Source: Rhizoclosmatium globosum
Lineage: Eukaryota > Chytridiomycota > Chytridiomycetes > Chytridiales > Chytriomycetaceae
Length of the DNA: 64,000 nt
Assembly: GCA_002104985.1 (NCBI GenBank)
Contig: MCGO01000034.1
Location: forward strand, 62,001-126,000
Direction: 5' to 3'
Under the pieces are notes generated by a model. That model saw only the letters and a list, made by a program, of their open reading frames with translations, made no database searches and was not told the DNA's origin. How positions within the stretch are numbered: position 1 is the first letter of the stretch; the number at the start of each line of letters is the position of its first letter. The translations under genes and the position numbers were made by a program. Below are positions 11,044 to 22,965 of the stretch, piece by piece.

Positions 11044-14000
11044 TTACTCCGCAACAGTAAGAGCCTTAATTCGTTGCTTGAAAGAAGGCACCTCAACAAC
11101 CAACACAACCGAACTATAAACATGGGAAATCGACGCCTCATTTCCATAATGCAAATACGCGTGCGACTTTTTCCCCGCGCGGCTTCCGAACCAAGTTATT
11201 CTGTCGTCTCTGACACGAACAACATCGAAACTCTCTTCAATAAACTTGTCCTTGGATTCATACTGACCGCCATTTCCTTCCTCGCTGACATTACCGATAA
11301 ACGAATCACCATAACCGTCCACGATTGATTTGAGGTACACATTCAATCCGCAATGTACGGCAGCTTGGAATACAACCATGTCATTTCCTTTCAACATATC
11401 AAATTCGACAGATTGGTATGAATGTTGGCAGTGGAACCCGAAAATCGCGCCAGAGTTAAAGAAGTTGGGGTTCATGAGTGAGGCTTTCAACTCTCTGTAG
11501 AAACTGAAATCTTGGACGTCAATTTGGGGAGATAACACTTCGTTCGGGGATCTCTTGTACAAGTTGTACGTTAAGGTGATTCTGTGGCCAGATGTGACGG
11601 GAGTAATATCGTGTGGACAGTCTGAAAAGAACGCAACCCATTGCACATATTGATCGCCATTGTTCTCGTCAATACAAGTACGTCCCCAGTCAAAACGTTT
11701 TGTAAGCTCATCTTTGGTGACACGCAAGACACCTCCTTCAAACTTAGCAGGAAGGCACACAACCAAAGACCCGAACATATCTGTAGTCAGTGGCGTGTCA
11801 ACGTGAGGCTTAAAGAAACCACCGGGCCCATACACATTCAACTTGTGGAGTTCCGCACAAACAGGAGCATTCGAAACCAACGTCTTTGAAATCACGTCAA
11901 CGATTCCGTTTCTGTACACGTCGAATGAAGTCAAGAAGTTTGAGCTGTCGATTTTGAGAGCCTGGCGGTATTCTAGGTTGAGAACTGTTTCCGTCTTGAA
12001 TCCAAATGAGGCAGGGGAACACGCTTCTACGAGCTTGTTGATGATAGTAGAATCGGTCAATGGAAATTCCATTCTGTGTGCACCTCCTTTGGATTGCTTG
12101 TTGTCTTTGTCAGTGTCAAAGAATACCACCAGAGGCTCGTTCTTGTCGACATAAATTTCACCGCTCACTGAGAACGCTGAATTGATCTTGCTTAAGCTTT
12201 CTCTGAGATTCCTCATGCTGGTTGATTGATCGACAGGTGGAACTTGAGGTGGTTGAATCGTGATTTCACTTTCCATCTCCTCCTTCTCGTTGTCCACTTT
12301 CTCCCAACTTTTTTCATCGTCAACATCTTCTTCCATTTCTTCTCCCTTCTCTTCACCCTTCTCCTCCTCTTCCTCTTCTTCTTCCTCCTCCTCTTCTTCT
12401 ACTTCTTCCAATTCCTCATCATCTTCACTCTTCTTACTCGACTTGATGACAGACACTACGTTATTCCAACCTGACTCACCCACTAGCTCAAACGCCGTCA
12501 TCAAGTTCCTCTTCACACCTCGACCAAGCTTATAACATTCCGCTAATTTATAGCGACCCAATGTCCCAGCCAACTCGTAACATTCAGCAGCATTCTTCCA
12601 AGAAACTTCCAATCCGCCTTCTCCAGCTGCATAACAGTCTCCAAGTTTCAAAGATGCCTCGCCAATCTTCAAGTCGCTTGCTCGCTTGTAGTATCGAACA
12701 GCTTCGGCTTTGTTGACTTCAACCCCAACCGCGCCGTTGAACAACAACTCTGCGTATCGGAAATTCGCAAGTGCATGTCCACCATCGGCAGCGCGACGAA
12801 GGAGCTCCGCAGCACGAACACAGTCTTGTGGAACTTGGTTGTTGATTCCTTCAAAGAAAATCATTCCAAGTTCAAAGAACGCATCGACAATGTTGCTTTC
12901 AACCGCCATTTCGTAATACCGCACGGCACGCTTCATGTCGTACGTTATACTAGTTTTGCACGCACGTGCAACGGTGAGGAAGTATTCTGGTTTGCTTTTA
13001 CTCTTTGCTGTTTGTTTTTTATTATGGGAGGTTAATTAGGGAAACAATCGTACTTACCGAAAAACATGGCGAGGAATTCAGAAGCAACAAACTCATGAAT
13101 TTTCGTTGCGTTGTAGTCTCCTGTGGTTGGAAGTGGTGTGAATGCGTCTAAACCCCCAAAGCTGCTGTTCTCCTCAAGCTCTTCCACGAGTGAGCAAATG
13201 ACAGGATTTTGCATCGCGAGACGTGAACCATTCGTTTCAAGCTCCTGGCCCACTTTACGACGGACCAAAACAATTCTGACTTGATCTGGATTTTCTTTCT
13301 TGCGTTGGAGAGCAAGCTTCCAGGATTCAAGAAGGTGATCTGGCTCTCCGGCGGTGAGACGACGGTTCATCAATGACAATGCATATGGAGTAACGAGTAG
13401 AATAAACACGGTCGCTTTCTTCAAGACTTCCAGATCATCAGGATGAATAGGACTTGATTTTGATGGAGGTGGAATGGTTGGCTCTGGCTCTACTTGTGAA
13501 GCGGTTGCAGCTTGCTGTTGATGAGAACTTCGTTGCGGCTTTGCAGCAGCCAATGTAGTTCCTTCACAAATGGAAATATCTGTTGCACTTGTGTCCTTGA
13601 TTTCTTCTGCACTCAAACCAAGTCCACATGTCTTGTCCATATAAACTGATGCAAAGACCGTCTTATTTAAGCACTGCTGCAACCTCGATGCAACCAATGA
13701 ATCCGATTCATCAGAATACAGAATCATCACGTCGTGAAGCAATTGATGATCTACGACGGAAGCGAAACAGATTGGGTTTGAAGGTGCTCTTTCGAGTTGC
13801 TTCAACCAATTCTTTGCGATTTCACTGATACTGGGTACAGTATTTCTTGCCCGCAGCCCATAACTTGTGGTAGGGATTGTAATAGGTGCAACATTCGCCT
13901 CTGCAACCTCACTAAACAACTTCTTGGCTTCTTCAAGATCTTTGGCCAGACCACCGTGTCCTCTTGCGTACCTAGTAAAAGCACGTGAGACGGGTACAAT

Positions 14001-14976
14001 GCAAAGACAATATTATGACATACCACTTAGCAAGGACAAAGCGTGAACGAAAATCACCCTGTGCTGCTGCGAGTTGAAAGTATCGCAGAGCTTCAAGTTC
14101 GTTTTTTTCCGTCCCCTCTCCAGTGCGCAAAGCTTCTGCACATTCGTACTGTCCTTCTACTGACGAATTCAAATCCGCCGCCATTTTATACCACTTGTAT
14201 TGCAGCGCTCTGAAATTCACGTCTCGAATTTTTGCGTAATCTCGAGCCATCTTCAGTTGAGCGGTTTTGTTGTCTGATTTGGTTTAAGCTTGATGAATAA
14301 AATAGAAATGGAAGCTTACTTAAGAATTCAGCAGCAATCTCGACTCCATTGTAGCTCGTTTTTATGATGTTTGCCACGGCGATTGCCTCAATGCCCTTCC
14401 ATACTTCATTTACAGCCTCAGGAAGACTGACGTTCTTGCCTTTAATATCACCCGCAATCACAATCTTGGTTGATCCATTTGTAGCAAGTTCAAGTGCATG
14501 TTTCCACTCGGCAAAGATCTCGTCTTCAATGCCAATCGCATGACGCCGAGCCACAAGTCCGCGGGTTGTGGCAGAGTTCACAATCACAATCAATTTGGCA
14601 TTTTGTCTTGCTTTGCGGGCAGCCTGGATTAGTTCAGCTGTGATTGAAGGGCAAGGTGAGGATGAGTTTGCAGGTGACAAGCCAATAAGCCCAACCAGAA
14701 AGCTCACTTACAACTCAACACTGGCTGTGGTGGCGGTGCAGGAACAACGCCATCAACAGGATTACCAATCAATAAGCTTCTTTTCTTGTAGTCTGTGTAA
14801 GGCAGACTATTGAGGCCCAGTCCGCACATCACTGAATTGAATGTTCCGATTCCAGCCTCGTTCAAATTGGAAGCAAGCTGTGCTGCAACATGGAAGTCTT
14901 CTGATACTTCGCCTGATGAGATCACTACGATTTCATCAGGTCCGTTGTGGGACTTGTGGTTGAGTCGGCACTTCAT
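11044..14976 (-). CDS. TIR-like / Sel1-repeat / 2-oxoglutarate-Fe(II) oxygenase multidomain protein
   Basis: Five exons (first 14976-14712, last about 13010-11044) are joined by in-frame GT-AG introns; the product is about 1,250 residues. The order is a TIR-like domain (DEIVVISSGE ... AKLIVIVNSAT ... EIFAEWKHALELA), Sel1 repeats (GQYECAEALRTGEGTEKN), a second TIR-like domain (HDVMILYSDESDS ... ATVFILLVTPYALS), more Sel1 repeats, a Glu-rich run, and a C-terminal oxygenase. The oxygenase shows the double-stranded beta-helix motifs: GGFFKPHVDT (HxD metal ligands), CPHDITPV (distal His) and SGHRITLTYNLY (Arg for 2-oxoglutarate), so it should be catalytically competent. The TIR-like domains are called from beta-strand and motif order and are less certain; the second has Gln where the first has Glu in the WK.AL(E/Q) motif. 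The TIR-Sel1 unit looks internally duplicated. Sel1 repeats usually act as adaptor scaffolds. Substrate and pathway are unknown. The ATG at 14976 is the first in frame. Confidence 0.72.
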
Positions 14977-15869
14977 TTTTAACAACTGTTTTTTGTGCAC
15001 TGTTTCCTTCTTATTCCTTTTGACAAATAATGGGAAACAGGTTTATTGAATGCCAACTTTACCAGCCGCCGGTTCCTTCTCCTCTTCGTTCCTGACAACA
15101 ACATTCACACAGACAATATCTTTCTTAACAAAGTTAAGGGGTTTCAGCCGCAACTTCTAGCAAATGTCAAGGGAAGACCAGTTGGCAGGCTTCTTTCAAC
15201 TTCAGTATAAGGACAGGAGCGTTTTTTAACAACGCGAGAATCTGTTCGTTAAGAGCAAAAAGCTTGTTTTCAGATCTCCCGACTACTTCAGCCGCTCCCT
15301 ACTAGAATGGAAGGAAATGGTAATGGCGAAAGTTGGAAGTGAGTGGTGGGTTTTTGGACATTTTGGAATCATGGTAAGATAAGAATCTCCTGAAAACCAG
15401 GCGTCGCTACACTAAGTTGCATCTGGAATTGAAAATACTTGTAATGAGTCTTGTGAAGATAGATTTTTGCTTGCGAATACGATTGCTTTTTGAAGTGTGC
15501 TTTGAGACCTCCAAGAACCAGGACTCCAGGAACGAAGACTCCAGTTGTTTTGTTTTTTTGTGGGTTAACAAGGAAGTTGGCTTTATTTCTGGCAAGTTTC
15601 TCGTTTTACCGTTGGAGTGGAACTTTAACGGACCCCAAAAATATCAAATTGCAACAATGAATTCGATTCCAAGCATTACTCTTTTTCGGCATGTTCTTGT
15701 ACAGTTGAAGTCGACCAGGCTGTCGTGAATGTTGTTGGAAAATCGCAAGTTCTGTGGAAAGGGTCTATTTTCATGGGTCTCGATTCCATGAATTGCCAAT
15801 CAACTGGATGGGTGTTGCTATCTTTGTTCGACTGGGCAACAACTTGTCAATATCTGTACCTGTACTATG
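14977..15869. other. Intergenic region upstream of two divergent genes
   Basis: About 900 bp between the start of the TIR-like/Sel1/oxygenase gene and the first RRSAR repeat unit. A 103-codon frame at 15417-15728 has no recognisable features and poor composition, so I do not call it. Confidence 0.35.
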
Positions 15870-17600
15870 ACTGACAATTTTGTGTCAGTTTCATAGACCA
15901 AACTCCATCACGTGATTAACACTGATGTCGCATCGCTGTTGTCATAACACGAACCAAGCTTCCCGCAATTGTCAGGACGTGGAATATGAACCAAACAGTC
16001 CTCCCACCTTCCCTTTTTTTCTTTCTCATAAACAAAGTACGTGCATTCCCTCTCACCCCGCTTTACCATTGTGATATATAACCTTACCATGCTGCGAATG
16101 ATCGGATTGGACGCGTCCACACGCTCTTTGGCTCGCTCGGCGATCTGGATTGCCCGTGTTCATCAATCATAACAAACGGTTTCATCACAGCCTGTCATTG
16201 TCATCACCACTGGATCCCTCTACCTCACATCCACCCTCCTTTATTATCACTACCATCCCGCATTCACCCTTCATTAAACCGAATACTAATCGTTTCACCG
16301 CCCCTAATAGTGTCCTTAAACACCTTTGTTTTCCCCGGGGTCCCTGTCCCCAACCGCGCTCGTGCTATTCAGAACCGTGACCGTGCATTCCACCCTTCAT
16401 TCGCTGGCTCTTCATCACCATCACTGTATTCCCCACCATTTTCTATTCCCACACACTTCATCCCATCACCCCAAAACAACTCCACAAATAACTCACAGAT
16501 TTCCGTTCCACAACCATCTCACATTCCAGTCCCATCATCGTCGACTCCACCGTCATTTATCACCGTTCGAGAAGTCATCAACAACATCCCTGTCACAAGA
16601 ATTGTCATGAACCCAGACTATGTCGCCAGATTCAGAAACTTTGTCCCACTTCCACAAGCCATTCCTCGCTTTGGTGTCCCAGGAGAATCTGCTTTTGGTC
16701 TTACCGAGATTCCACGTTCACTGATTCCCGTTCCCGTCATTGCCCCAGTTATTCCACCAGTTGCTACACTCAAGGTTCTTGTTGGTCGTCCTGCTACTCC
16801 TCGGTTTGGTCTCTCTGGAACGGCGGCCGGTCGCGTGCTTCAGATTCCTCCAATGAAAAAAGCACGCATCTCGGTCGCTCGTGAGAAATGTAACATCTCG
16901 TTTATCTGACATTACTTACATTCTAATCCTTCTATTCTTTCACCAAACAGTGTCTCCATCCAACTACCTGATCTACGCAAGACGACGACAACTCGGCACA
17001 ACCTCCCTCCAACTCCCACCCAACGCGTCACAAAAAGTCGAACCCCTTCCCCCTGTTGGCTTGAAACCAGTCCCAGAAGTCCCAGCGGAAGCTGTTTGTC
17101 CAAAGGCTCGACGCGTGCGTGTCCGTATTCCAGCTCCAGAGGTCCAATTGAGCAAGGCTCTTGGAAAGACTGTGAATGCACCTAGACGTGATGGACGCCA
17201 ACATATGAAGCACAAGAAGGAGTTCAAAACGCGTCGTGGGTCTAAATTGGTTCAGGTCTACCCGAAGCAGTTGGTTGCTGTTGCCGCTGCAGTCGAGTTG
17301 GTTGAGGTTGTGCCAGTTGTTGAGAGTGTTGCTGTAAATAATGAGCTCCAGTTGGTTGATGCCGTTAGTGAGGATGAAAGTGTTGATAACATTGTCAAGG
17401 AGGTCTTGTTGGTTGCGGAAAAGAAATCAAAAGAGAAGGCACCTTTGAGAAGAAGCGCTAGAATTGCATCACAAACGGTACGGAGGTCGGCGAGATTGGC
17501 TAACTTGAAATAAGTGTATATATTGTTTGTAATTAGTTGAACTGCTTGGATGAATAAATGTATATATGTATATAGACTTACTACGTTGTCAAATTGTATT
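15870..17600 (+). repeat. RRSAR duplicated unit, copy A (includes gene and flanks)
   Basis: This unit matches 32640-34290 in inverted orientation over its whole length, including the upstream noncoding part and the 3' UTR (short TATATACA runs near 17570). The 5' part also matches 38180-38480 and 53890-54240. Upstream sequence is conserved as well as coding sequence, so whole segments were copied, not just the gene. Confidence 0.85.
16311..17513 (+). CDS. RRSAR-family basic protein, copy A
   Basis: Function unknown. The main body runs from about 16311 to a donor at 16880 (GCTC/GTGAGA), then from an acceptor before 16951 to the stop at 17513. The N-terminal part is Pro/Ser-rich, with repeated PRFG(V/L) motifs. 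The C-terminal part is basic (ARRRQLG, KARRVRVRIP), then Val/Glu-rich, and ends with two copies of RRSAR (RRSARIASQ, RRSARLANL). The basic composition suggests a nuclear or DNA/RNA-binding protein, but that is inference. The start is unresolved: no ATG opens this frame, and a TACTAAT branch-like motif plus CTAATAG sits just before 16311. I therefore infer an intron ending there and a first exon further 5'. Copy B is nearly identical. Confidence 0.6.
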
Positions 17601-17710
17601 TAATGCTTGTAATAATAAGACGGTCAACTTTATTAAAACAACGAAACACCAAAAAAGAGAATGAATTGAATCCTCCCCAACGCACACCCGTACACTTCCA
17701 AAAGGTCCGC

Positions 17711-19224
17711 TCACTTTTTCAACTTATCATCCGCATCAAACACGGCCATATCAACCCCATTCCCTTCCCGTAACCCATGCTTATTGATAGAAGGGTCGGT
17801 AACAGGAACAGGCAACCCCTTATTCTGCTGCGCCTGCTGGTTCTTTGCATACGCGTAAAAGATTCCTCCAACAAACGCGATAAACACAGACGAGACGGAC
17901 CCAAACGTCACAGGGTCAGCGAAAAAGATCATTCCAGAGACGGAGATGGGGAGTTTGTTGAGTGCCCCAATCATACTAAACGGAGAGTGGTGTTTATGTA
18001 AGTGGAACAGGGTGGTTGCGAAGTATGGGGAGACACGAACCTGTAGGTAGTCGAAGACGTGACACGGACACACCAAGAACCTCCATAACTGATTGCAAAG
18101 GCACTGACAGAAGAAACAGTGATTGCTGTCACGAGCCAGAACAAATCGCCGCTCTCCTCTCCTGGAGACACGAATCGCGCATAACTCTCTGCGAACGCAC
18201 CGCCTTCAAAGAGGAGGGAACAGACAACGAGGACGGGGATGGAGAGGAGGTTGTTGTAGTATACTGTGTCGAAATCCTTGAACTGGAAGTCCTTGATACG
18301 GGCACGGAGGAAGAGAGAGAATCCAGCGGTTGTGAGACAGTTTGCGGCCATCCAGAAGTATGGCACAAAGATTGGGACATCTTCTTGGCCCTTTTTGATT
18401 ACGTTTCCGGAAGAAATGTCGGACCATCCTGATGAATAGAGTATTAGTATCGCCAATTGGATTGTGATGATGCGAAAAAGCCAATATCCTGCTTCGCTTG
18501 CTTTACAGATTCGCCTCGTCCCAAGTCATTTGAATTGATTGCACTGGAAATGAAGTTCCACCGCATCATCCCATCCTCAAAGACTCCCAACACACACATC
18601 CAAAACCCCATTCCATCGTGAACATCCCTCAAACAAATACCAAAGAAAGACATACCAGCAATAACCGAACTCAAAATCAACATACAAAACGCCGCAAAGA
18701 TAAGCGGCGTAACCGGACTGCCCCTAAAGAACGTCACCTCTCCATACGCAATCAAGATAATCGTCAAGTTCTTGAACACGGTAAACAGCGAAATAGCCAT
18801 GTATTTGACTGCCTTCCCGCCCGTGTAAATCATGAGGACCAGGGCGAACGAGATGGGGAACCATCGCTTTGCATCGTATGAGTTGTATTTGCGGTGCGTG
18901 AGGAGACCGAGGTTTGAGAAGAGCATGAGCATTAGGACTGTGCAGATTGACTGTATTGAGTGGGTAGTTTAGTTATTGGATGATGTATGAGTTGTAGTTG
19001 AAGCATGAAGGGGGTAATAGAAGGTATCGGGACACGGTACCTGCATCGCCAGGACTAGAAAGAGCATGTTAAAGTTGTACGAAGACAGAACCACTTTGTT
19101 TGTAACTGTCATCAACTAAAGCAATGTGGTCACTGTTAGCATTGCCACAACATCTTTTCAAACCACTCACAATTGATGACAGACAGTAAAAGAGGATCGC
19201 CGGCGCTGGGTGTTCCTTTGACAT
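17711..19224 (-). CDS. VRG4: GDP-mannose transporter, Golgi (VRG4/GMT family)
   Basis: A multi-pass nucleotide-sugar antiporter that imports GDP-mannose into the Golgi lumen in exchange for GMP. The start is ATG 19224 (AILFYCLSSI / LMTVTNKVVLSS after a short intron). Hallmark blocks include YTGGKAVKYMAISLFTVFKN and LTIILIAYGEV, then FDTVYYNNLLSIPVLVV and the substrate-binding segment ALNKLPISVSGMIFF followed by DPVTFGSVSS. Introns interrupt TTY/SMIGALNK and the WSDI region; the latter is about 220 bp, longer than most here. The C-terminus is short, hydrophilic and ends DDKLKK. Length (about 370 residues) and motif order are normal for fungal Vrg4/GmtA proteins. It should supply mannose for protein and lipid mannosylation and cell-wall mannan. 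Confidence 0.95.
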
Positions 19225-19348
19225 TGTAATGGGTGATGTGTGTTTGGAACAGACTTCAAAGTGGATAAATGAAAAGAGACGAATGTTATAAATCAAAACA
19301 AAAACTTGATCATAAGATGAGTACACACTGCATGCTAAAGCATAAATA

Positions 19349-20872
19349 CTACAAATGAAAGTCAATAATCCGAATCTTTGTTCCACACTGCGACTTCAAA
19401 ATGTTAGGATATAACCCATCTCGAGCTTCCAAATCCTGATGATGGACACCCAACGCATGCAACGCTGTGACACAAGTTCCAACTCTCAATTCAAAGAATG
19501 GGTATTCTTCAACAGTAATCGGAACCCCACAATCTTCCATCGCTATAACAAGAATTCCGTGATAATTGAAATACCCGTAAAACATGGGAATAATTGTTCC
19601 CTGCAAACTCTCGAGAGTCTTGTACATGGCAACTTCTTTCATACTGATGTCAACATAAAGTGGGTCGTGATATACATCATATAGTTTGAACTTCAAGCCA
19701 GGTTGGTTATGGAAATCCCCTGTAATGACTGTTCCAACGGCACCCTTTGCAAACGCATGTGTTTCGGTGAAACGAATTTGGTTCGCGTTGATTTCACGCA
19801 AATGATAATACAAACTTTGAAACGGTGCATGGATTGGCTCAAGTGACTGGAGATTATATTCTGCGAACGAGTTTGACGAGGCTGAATCAGAATGTGAGGC
19901 AGTGATTCCTCTCTGTCGTGCGTTGTACAACATGAACAGCCAACACTCAAAGTAGGATAAATGATGGTCAAGGTGCATAATGCCAGCGAGAGGGATAGGG
20001 CTCGATATTTGAACGTTGGATGCTCCACATCTTTTGAAGCAATGGAGTTCGTGCTGAGTTGTCAAGGCAGCATAACGACATGAGTTGAGTGACATGTACA
20101 CATACATTTGATTCAATGCTTGAACAGTCACAGATTCAGTGATTACTGGCGGGTCTTTGGATGTTGAAAGATCCTTTTCATATTGAGCTGCTAAATCCAC
20201 TTGCTCTGGGAACAACCAGAAAGGCTTCACTTCGATTGGCAGATTACAGTTCGGGTGTGTCAACAATTTCCAGGTGTAATCTGGTTCCAGAATAACGGAC
20301 GAGTCGCCATCCCCTCTAAAAAACGAGGAACCAATGCCCATCAACCCGAGGAGTTCCACCAAAACAGCAAACGTTGATGATTCCAAAGAAGATTCGACGT
20401 CTCGTTCACAGCCAGCATTTATACCACGCTGGAATACTTTCATTTGGTTCATTGTGATCTCCGACACCAATCCAAAACAATCCTTCAGGTATGATTCTGA
20501 GAATTCGTATACTTCTTCAGCGAACGATGGCCAAGGAACGAAAGTCTCGCATGAGCGAGGATAAATGGGAATGATGTTTGTTGGGTTTGTTATGTTCGTG
20601 TCACGCTTTCCGCAAGCAGCAGGGACAGTGTGGAGGAGGTCTTCAAATGAGAGATGTGTATCGAAGACAACGGTTGTTCCTTTAACAAATGAGATAGTTA
20701 GGAGACTGTCGATTATGTTGGTTGAATACTTGCCAGTTTTGTCAGTGGCAGTGGTGGTATGAAAGAGACGAGTTCTGAGTTGCTGGGCCTTGCTTTCCGC
20801 TTTCTTTCGAGCGAGCTCCTGCCTCATTCTGGCATCTTCCGGACTGGTCTGGTCTTTGTCGTTTAGGTGCAT
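19349..20872 (-). CDS. PD-(D/E)XK nuclease-like domain fused to a protein kinase-like domain
   Basis: A single exon of 507 codons from ATG 20872. Residues 198-216 give EPDYTW followed by LPIEVKP, an Asp then E-x-K arrangement typical of PD-(D/E)XK nucleases. A TVQALNQMYVYM helix follows. After about residue 360 comes a kinase-like half: glycine loop AKGAVGTV (376-381), then HHQDLEARDGLYPNIL (a variant H-x-D...N catalytic loop) and IRIIDF (a DFG-like end). The protein stops two residues after IIDF, so the usual C-lobe is missing or reduced. Early-diverging fungi and oomycetes carry families of such restriction-endonuclease/kinase fusions, including Crinkler-like proteins. I see no LFLAK-type secretion header, so effector status is not supported. 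Role unknown; both activities are inferred from motifs. Confidence 0.72.
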   Translation of the reverse strand: MHLNDKDQTSPEDARMRQELARKKAESKAQQLRTRLFHTTTATDKTGKYSTNIIDSLLTISFVKGTTVVFDTHLSFEDLLHTVPAACGKRDTNITNPTNIIPIYPRSCETFVPWPSFAEEVYEFSESYLKDCFGLVSEITMNQMKVFQRGINAGCERDVESSLESSTFAVLVELLGLMGIGSSFFRGDGDSSVILEPDYTWKLLTHPNCNLPIEVKPFWLFPEQVDLAAQYEKDLSTSKDPPVITESVTVQALNQMYVYMSLNSCRYAALTTQHELHCFKRCGASNVQISSPIPLAGIMHLDHHLSYFECWLFMLYNARQRGITASHSDSASSNSFAEYNLQSLEPIHAPFQSLYYHLREINANQIRFTETHAFAKGAVGTVITGDFHNQPGLKFKLYDVYHDPLYVDISMKEVAMYKTLESLQGTIIPMFYGYFNYHGILVIAMEDCGVPITVEEYPFFELRVGTCVTALHALGVHHQDLEARDGLYPNILKSQCGTKIRIIDFHL

Positions 20873-21143
20873 TGGACTGAGCAGATCCGATATTGAACGG
20901 GAACTTGTACTGTGACAGCTTTCAAGTTGTTGAAAAAGTTTTTGTGAACGATTGAATTTGTTCTAGCGGTTTCTTTTTTCGGAATTCGGATTACATCCTT
21001 ATCTGCAAAGGATTCATACAATCAAAAGTGTGTTGTAATGTTATTTACGTGTTAACAGCGAATCAAAAGGAACAAGACTAAACACAAACTCTCCAACCCC
21101 ATCCAACCCCATACTTTCTCCCAACAACAAAGAAACCCAATAC

Positions 21144-22965
21144 CTAATCAAACCCAATCTGCGACCTAAAGTGCTGGTTCGCCGTACTCTTATTCCCTTG
21201 GATTCCAACCTTGGCCTTAAAGTCCTGATACCCTCTACTAACCCTATAATTCTGTTTCCTGGCTTCACGCTCCAACGCCATGGTCGCAATCTTGCTACGG
21301 ATCGCGACAGCATTCAGGGAGGCGTAGTTCGCAGCTGCCGCGCGTGTGATTGCCAGGGAGTCTGGGAGTGGTTTTTTCGGGGTTCGGATTACGTGGGCGT
21401 ATTTGTGGAGGATTGTTTTTCCGGAGGGGAGGGTTAGGTGGAGGCCGTCTTCGGAGATTGTGGGGACTCGTTTTTTGGCGCTGTTTATTTTTTGGAGGGA
21501 AGGGGGGAATTGGAGGGTTAGAAAGGTTGGTTTGAGGGAAGGGGTGTGAGTGGGTGCATACCGACGAGCGACAAGTTGGTCTTCTTGGACTTCTTCGTCG
21601 ACTTGCATTCCTTCAGCTTCTTCGTCGTCCACATCTTCCCAATCTTCTCCTAATTCCTCTTCGTCACCGTCCCATGTTGATGAAAAGTCGTAAAAGTCAC
21701 CCAACTCCAATTCACCACCGTTTTCATATTCAACTTTACAGTGACCCTTGTCCGTCTATTATCGAAATTCAAGATGTTAACTCCTAAAGGCGATTCCAAG
21801 AATAACAAAAGAATAAACCGCACGCACCATATGCTTCCTGACAGCCTCCAAAGAATGCAAAGCCCGTCCCTTCCCATTACAGAAAATACAAACATTCCCA
21901 ACACTAATCTTCTCACCCAAATACTTGAGCAACCCTTCCATATCCACCAAAAACTCTAAATCAGGCACGAAAAAGCTGTGAGCGACGGCCATGTGTTTCA
22001 AGTTTTCTTCGATGGAGGTTGTAGTGTGTGTGCAGAAGAGACAGTCGGAGTGCGGGTTTAGGTGGACGGCTGTAGCGATTTTTGCGTCAATGACTGCGTT
22101 GAGGGAGTCTTCGGTTTGGGCGGTTGCGAGTTGGACGCGCCATGGAATTTTGGGGGTTGATGGGGCTGAGGATTCGGCGGTTGATTTTTCTGGTTGTTCA
22201 TGAGTCAGTATTGTTATTGGAATGAATTCGGCCAGAGACTGTGGCATTCCTAAAGAAGAGTCCCAACTTCACTCTCCAACCCACTAGTCCACTCTCCCCT
22301 CGACTACATCTGAAAAAACACTCACTTGTAAGATTCTTTCCTTCGGCTTGCGCTTTATCCCAAGCAATCTGAGCATCCTTGTGTTTCTTCGAGGCCAAGT
22401 GGTTTGAATACCCATTCTCAGTGGAATACGTTTTCCTTTTAAAGAGTCCGTCAGTCAATTGACTGAAAAAGAAAGAAACGGAACATACTTGCAGCACTGG
22501 CAGGTAGCAGAGAAACCTTGTTTTGCCTGATCCTGCGAGTTCTTTGCCGCTTGAGCTGTTTGATTCTAATCAGATTTCGTGCACTTCACCCGAGACTGAA
22601 GAAACACCCACTTTCGAGACGAAGAGCAAAGTTTTCGGACGAGACAGGCGGCAGTTCGGCCACCTTTCTTTTGAGATTGTATCTGTGCCAGTCGGATCGG
22701 TAGTGGTCTCGCTGAGTGTCGGCTGTGCGGAAGGCGACATGGCACTGGATTGATTGATTGATTGATTGGTTGGTTGGTTGGTTTGATGAGTAGGAGTAGT
22801 AGTTGCATGTTCGAGGTAGTTAGTACTCTGGTTGATGCCAATGCTGTCACTTCACTCGAAACTCACCGCCAAACACGTAAACAGCGATCCTTCAACGGGA
22901 ACTGTCGATGCCGTTGTTGCTGATGCCTCGCTGAACTGCGATGCCGTTTCGTATTCAGATGACAT
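21144..22965 (-). CDS. REI1: REI1/ZNF622-type cytoplasmic 60S ribosome biogenesis factor
   Basis: The first exon begins at ATG 22965 (FTCLA), and an intron separates it from CHVAF, completing a C2H2 finger. Then come HYRSDWHRYNLKRKVAELPP and VSSENFALRLE, the diagnostic REI1 block. Further exons encode CQCCKKTYSTENGYSNHLAS (second finger), CLFCTHTTTSIEENLKHM and CIFCNGKGRALHSLEAVRKH (third and fourth fingers). Next are GDFYDFSSTWDGDEEE and TLPSGKTILHK near the end. The protein helps recycle the export factor Arx1 and proofread the tunnel exit in late cytoplasmic 60S maturation. Six or more short introns are needed, all in frame. The finger-bearing frame requires acceptor AAACAG near 22550 rather than the nearer GATTAG. 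Length (about 400 residues) fits the family. Confidence 0.93.
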
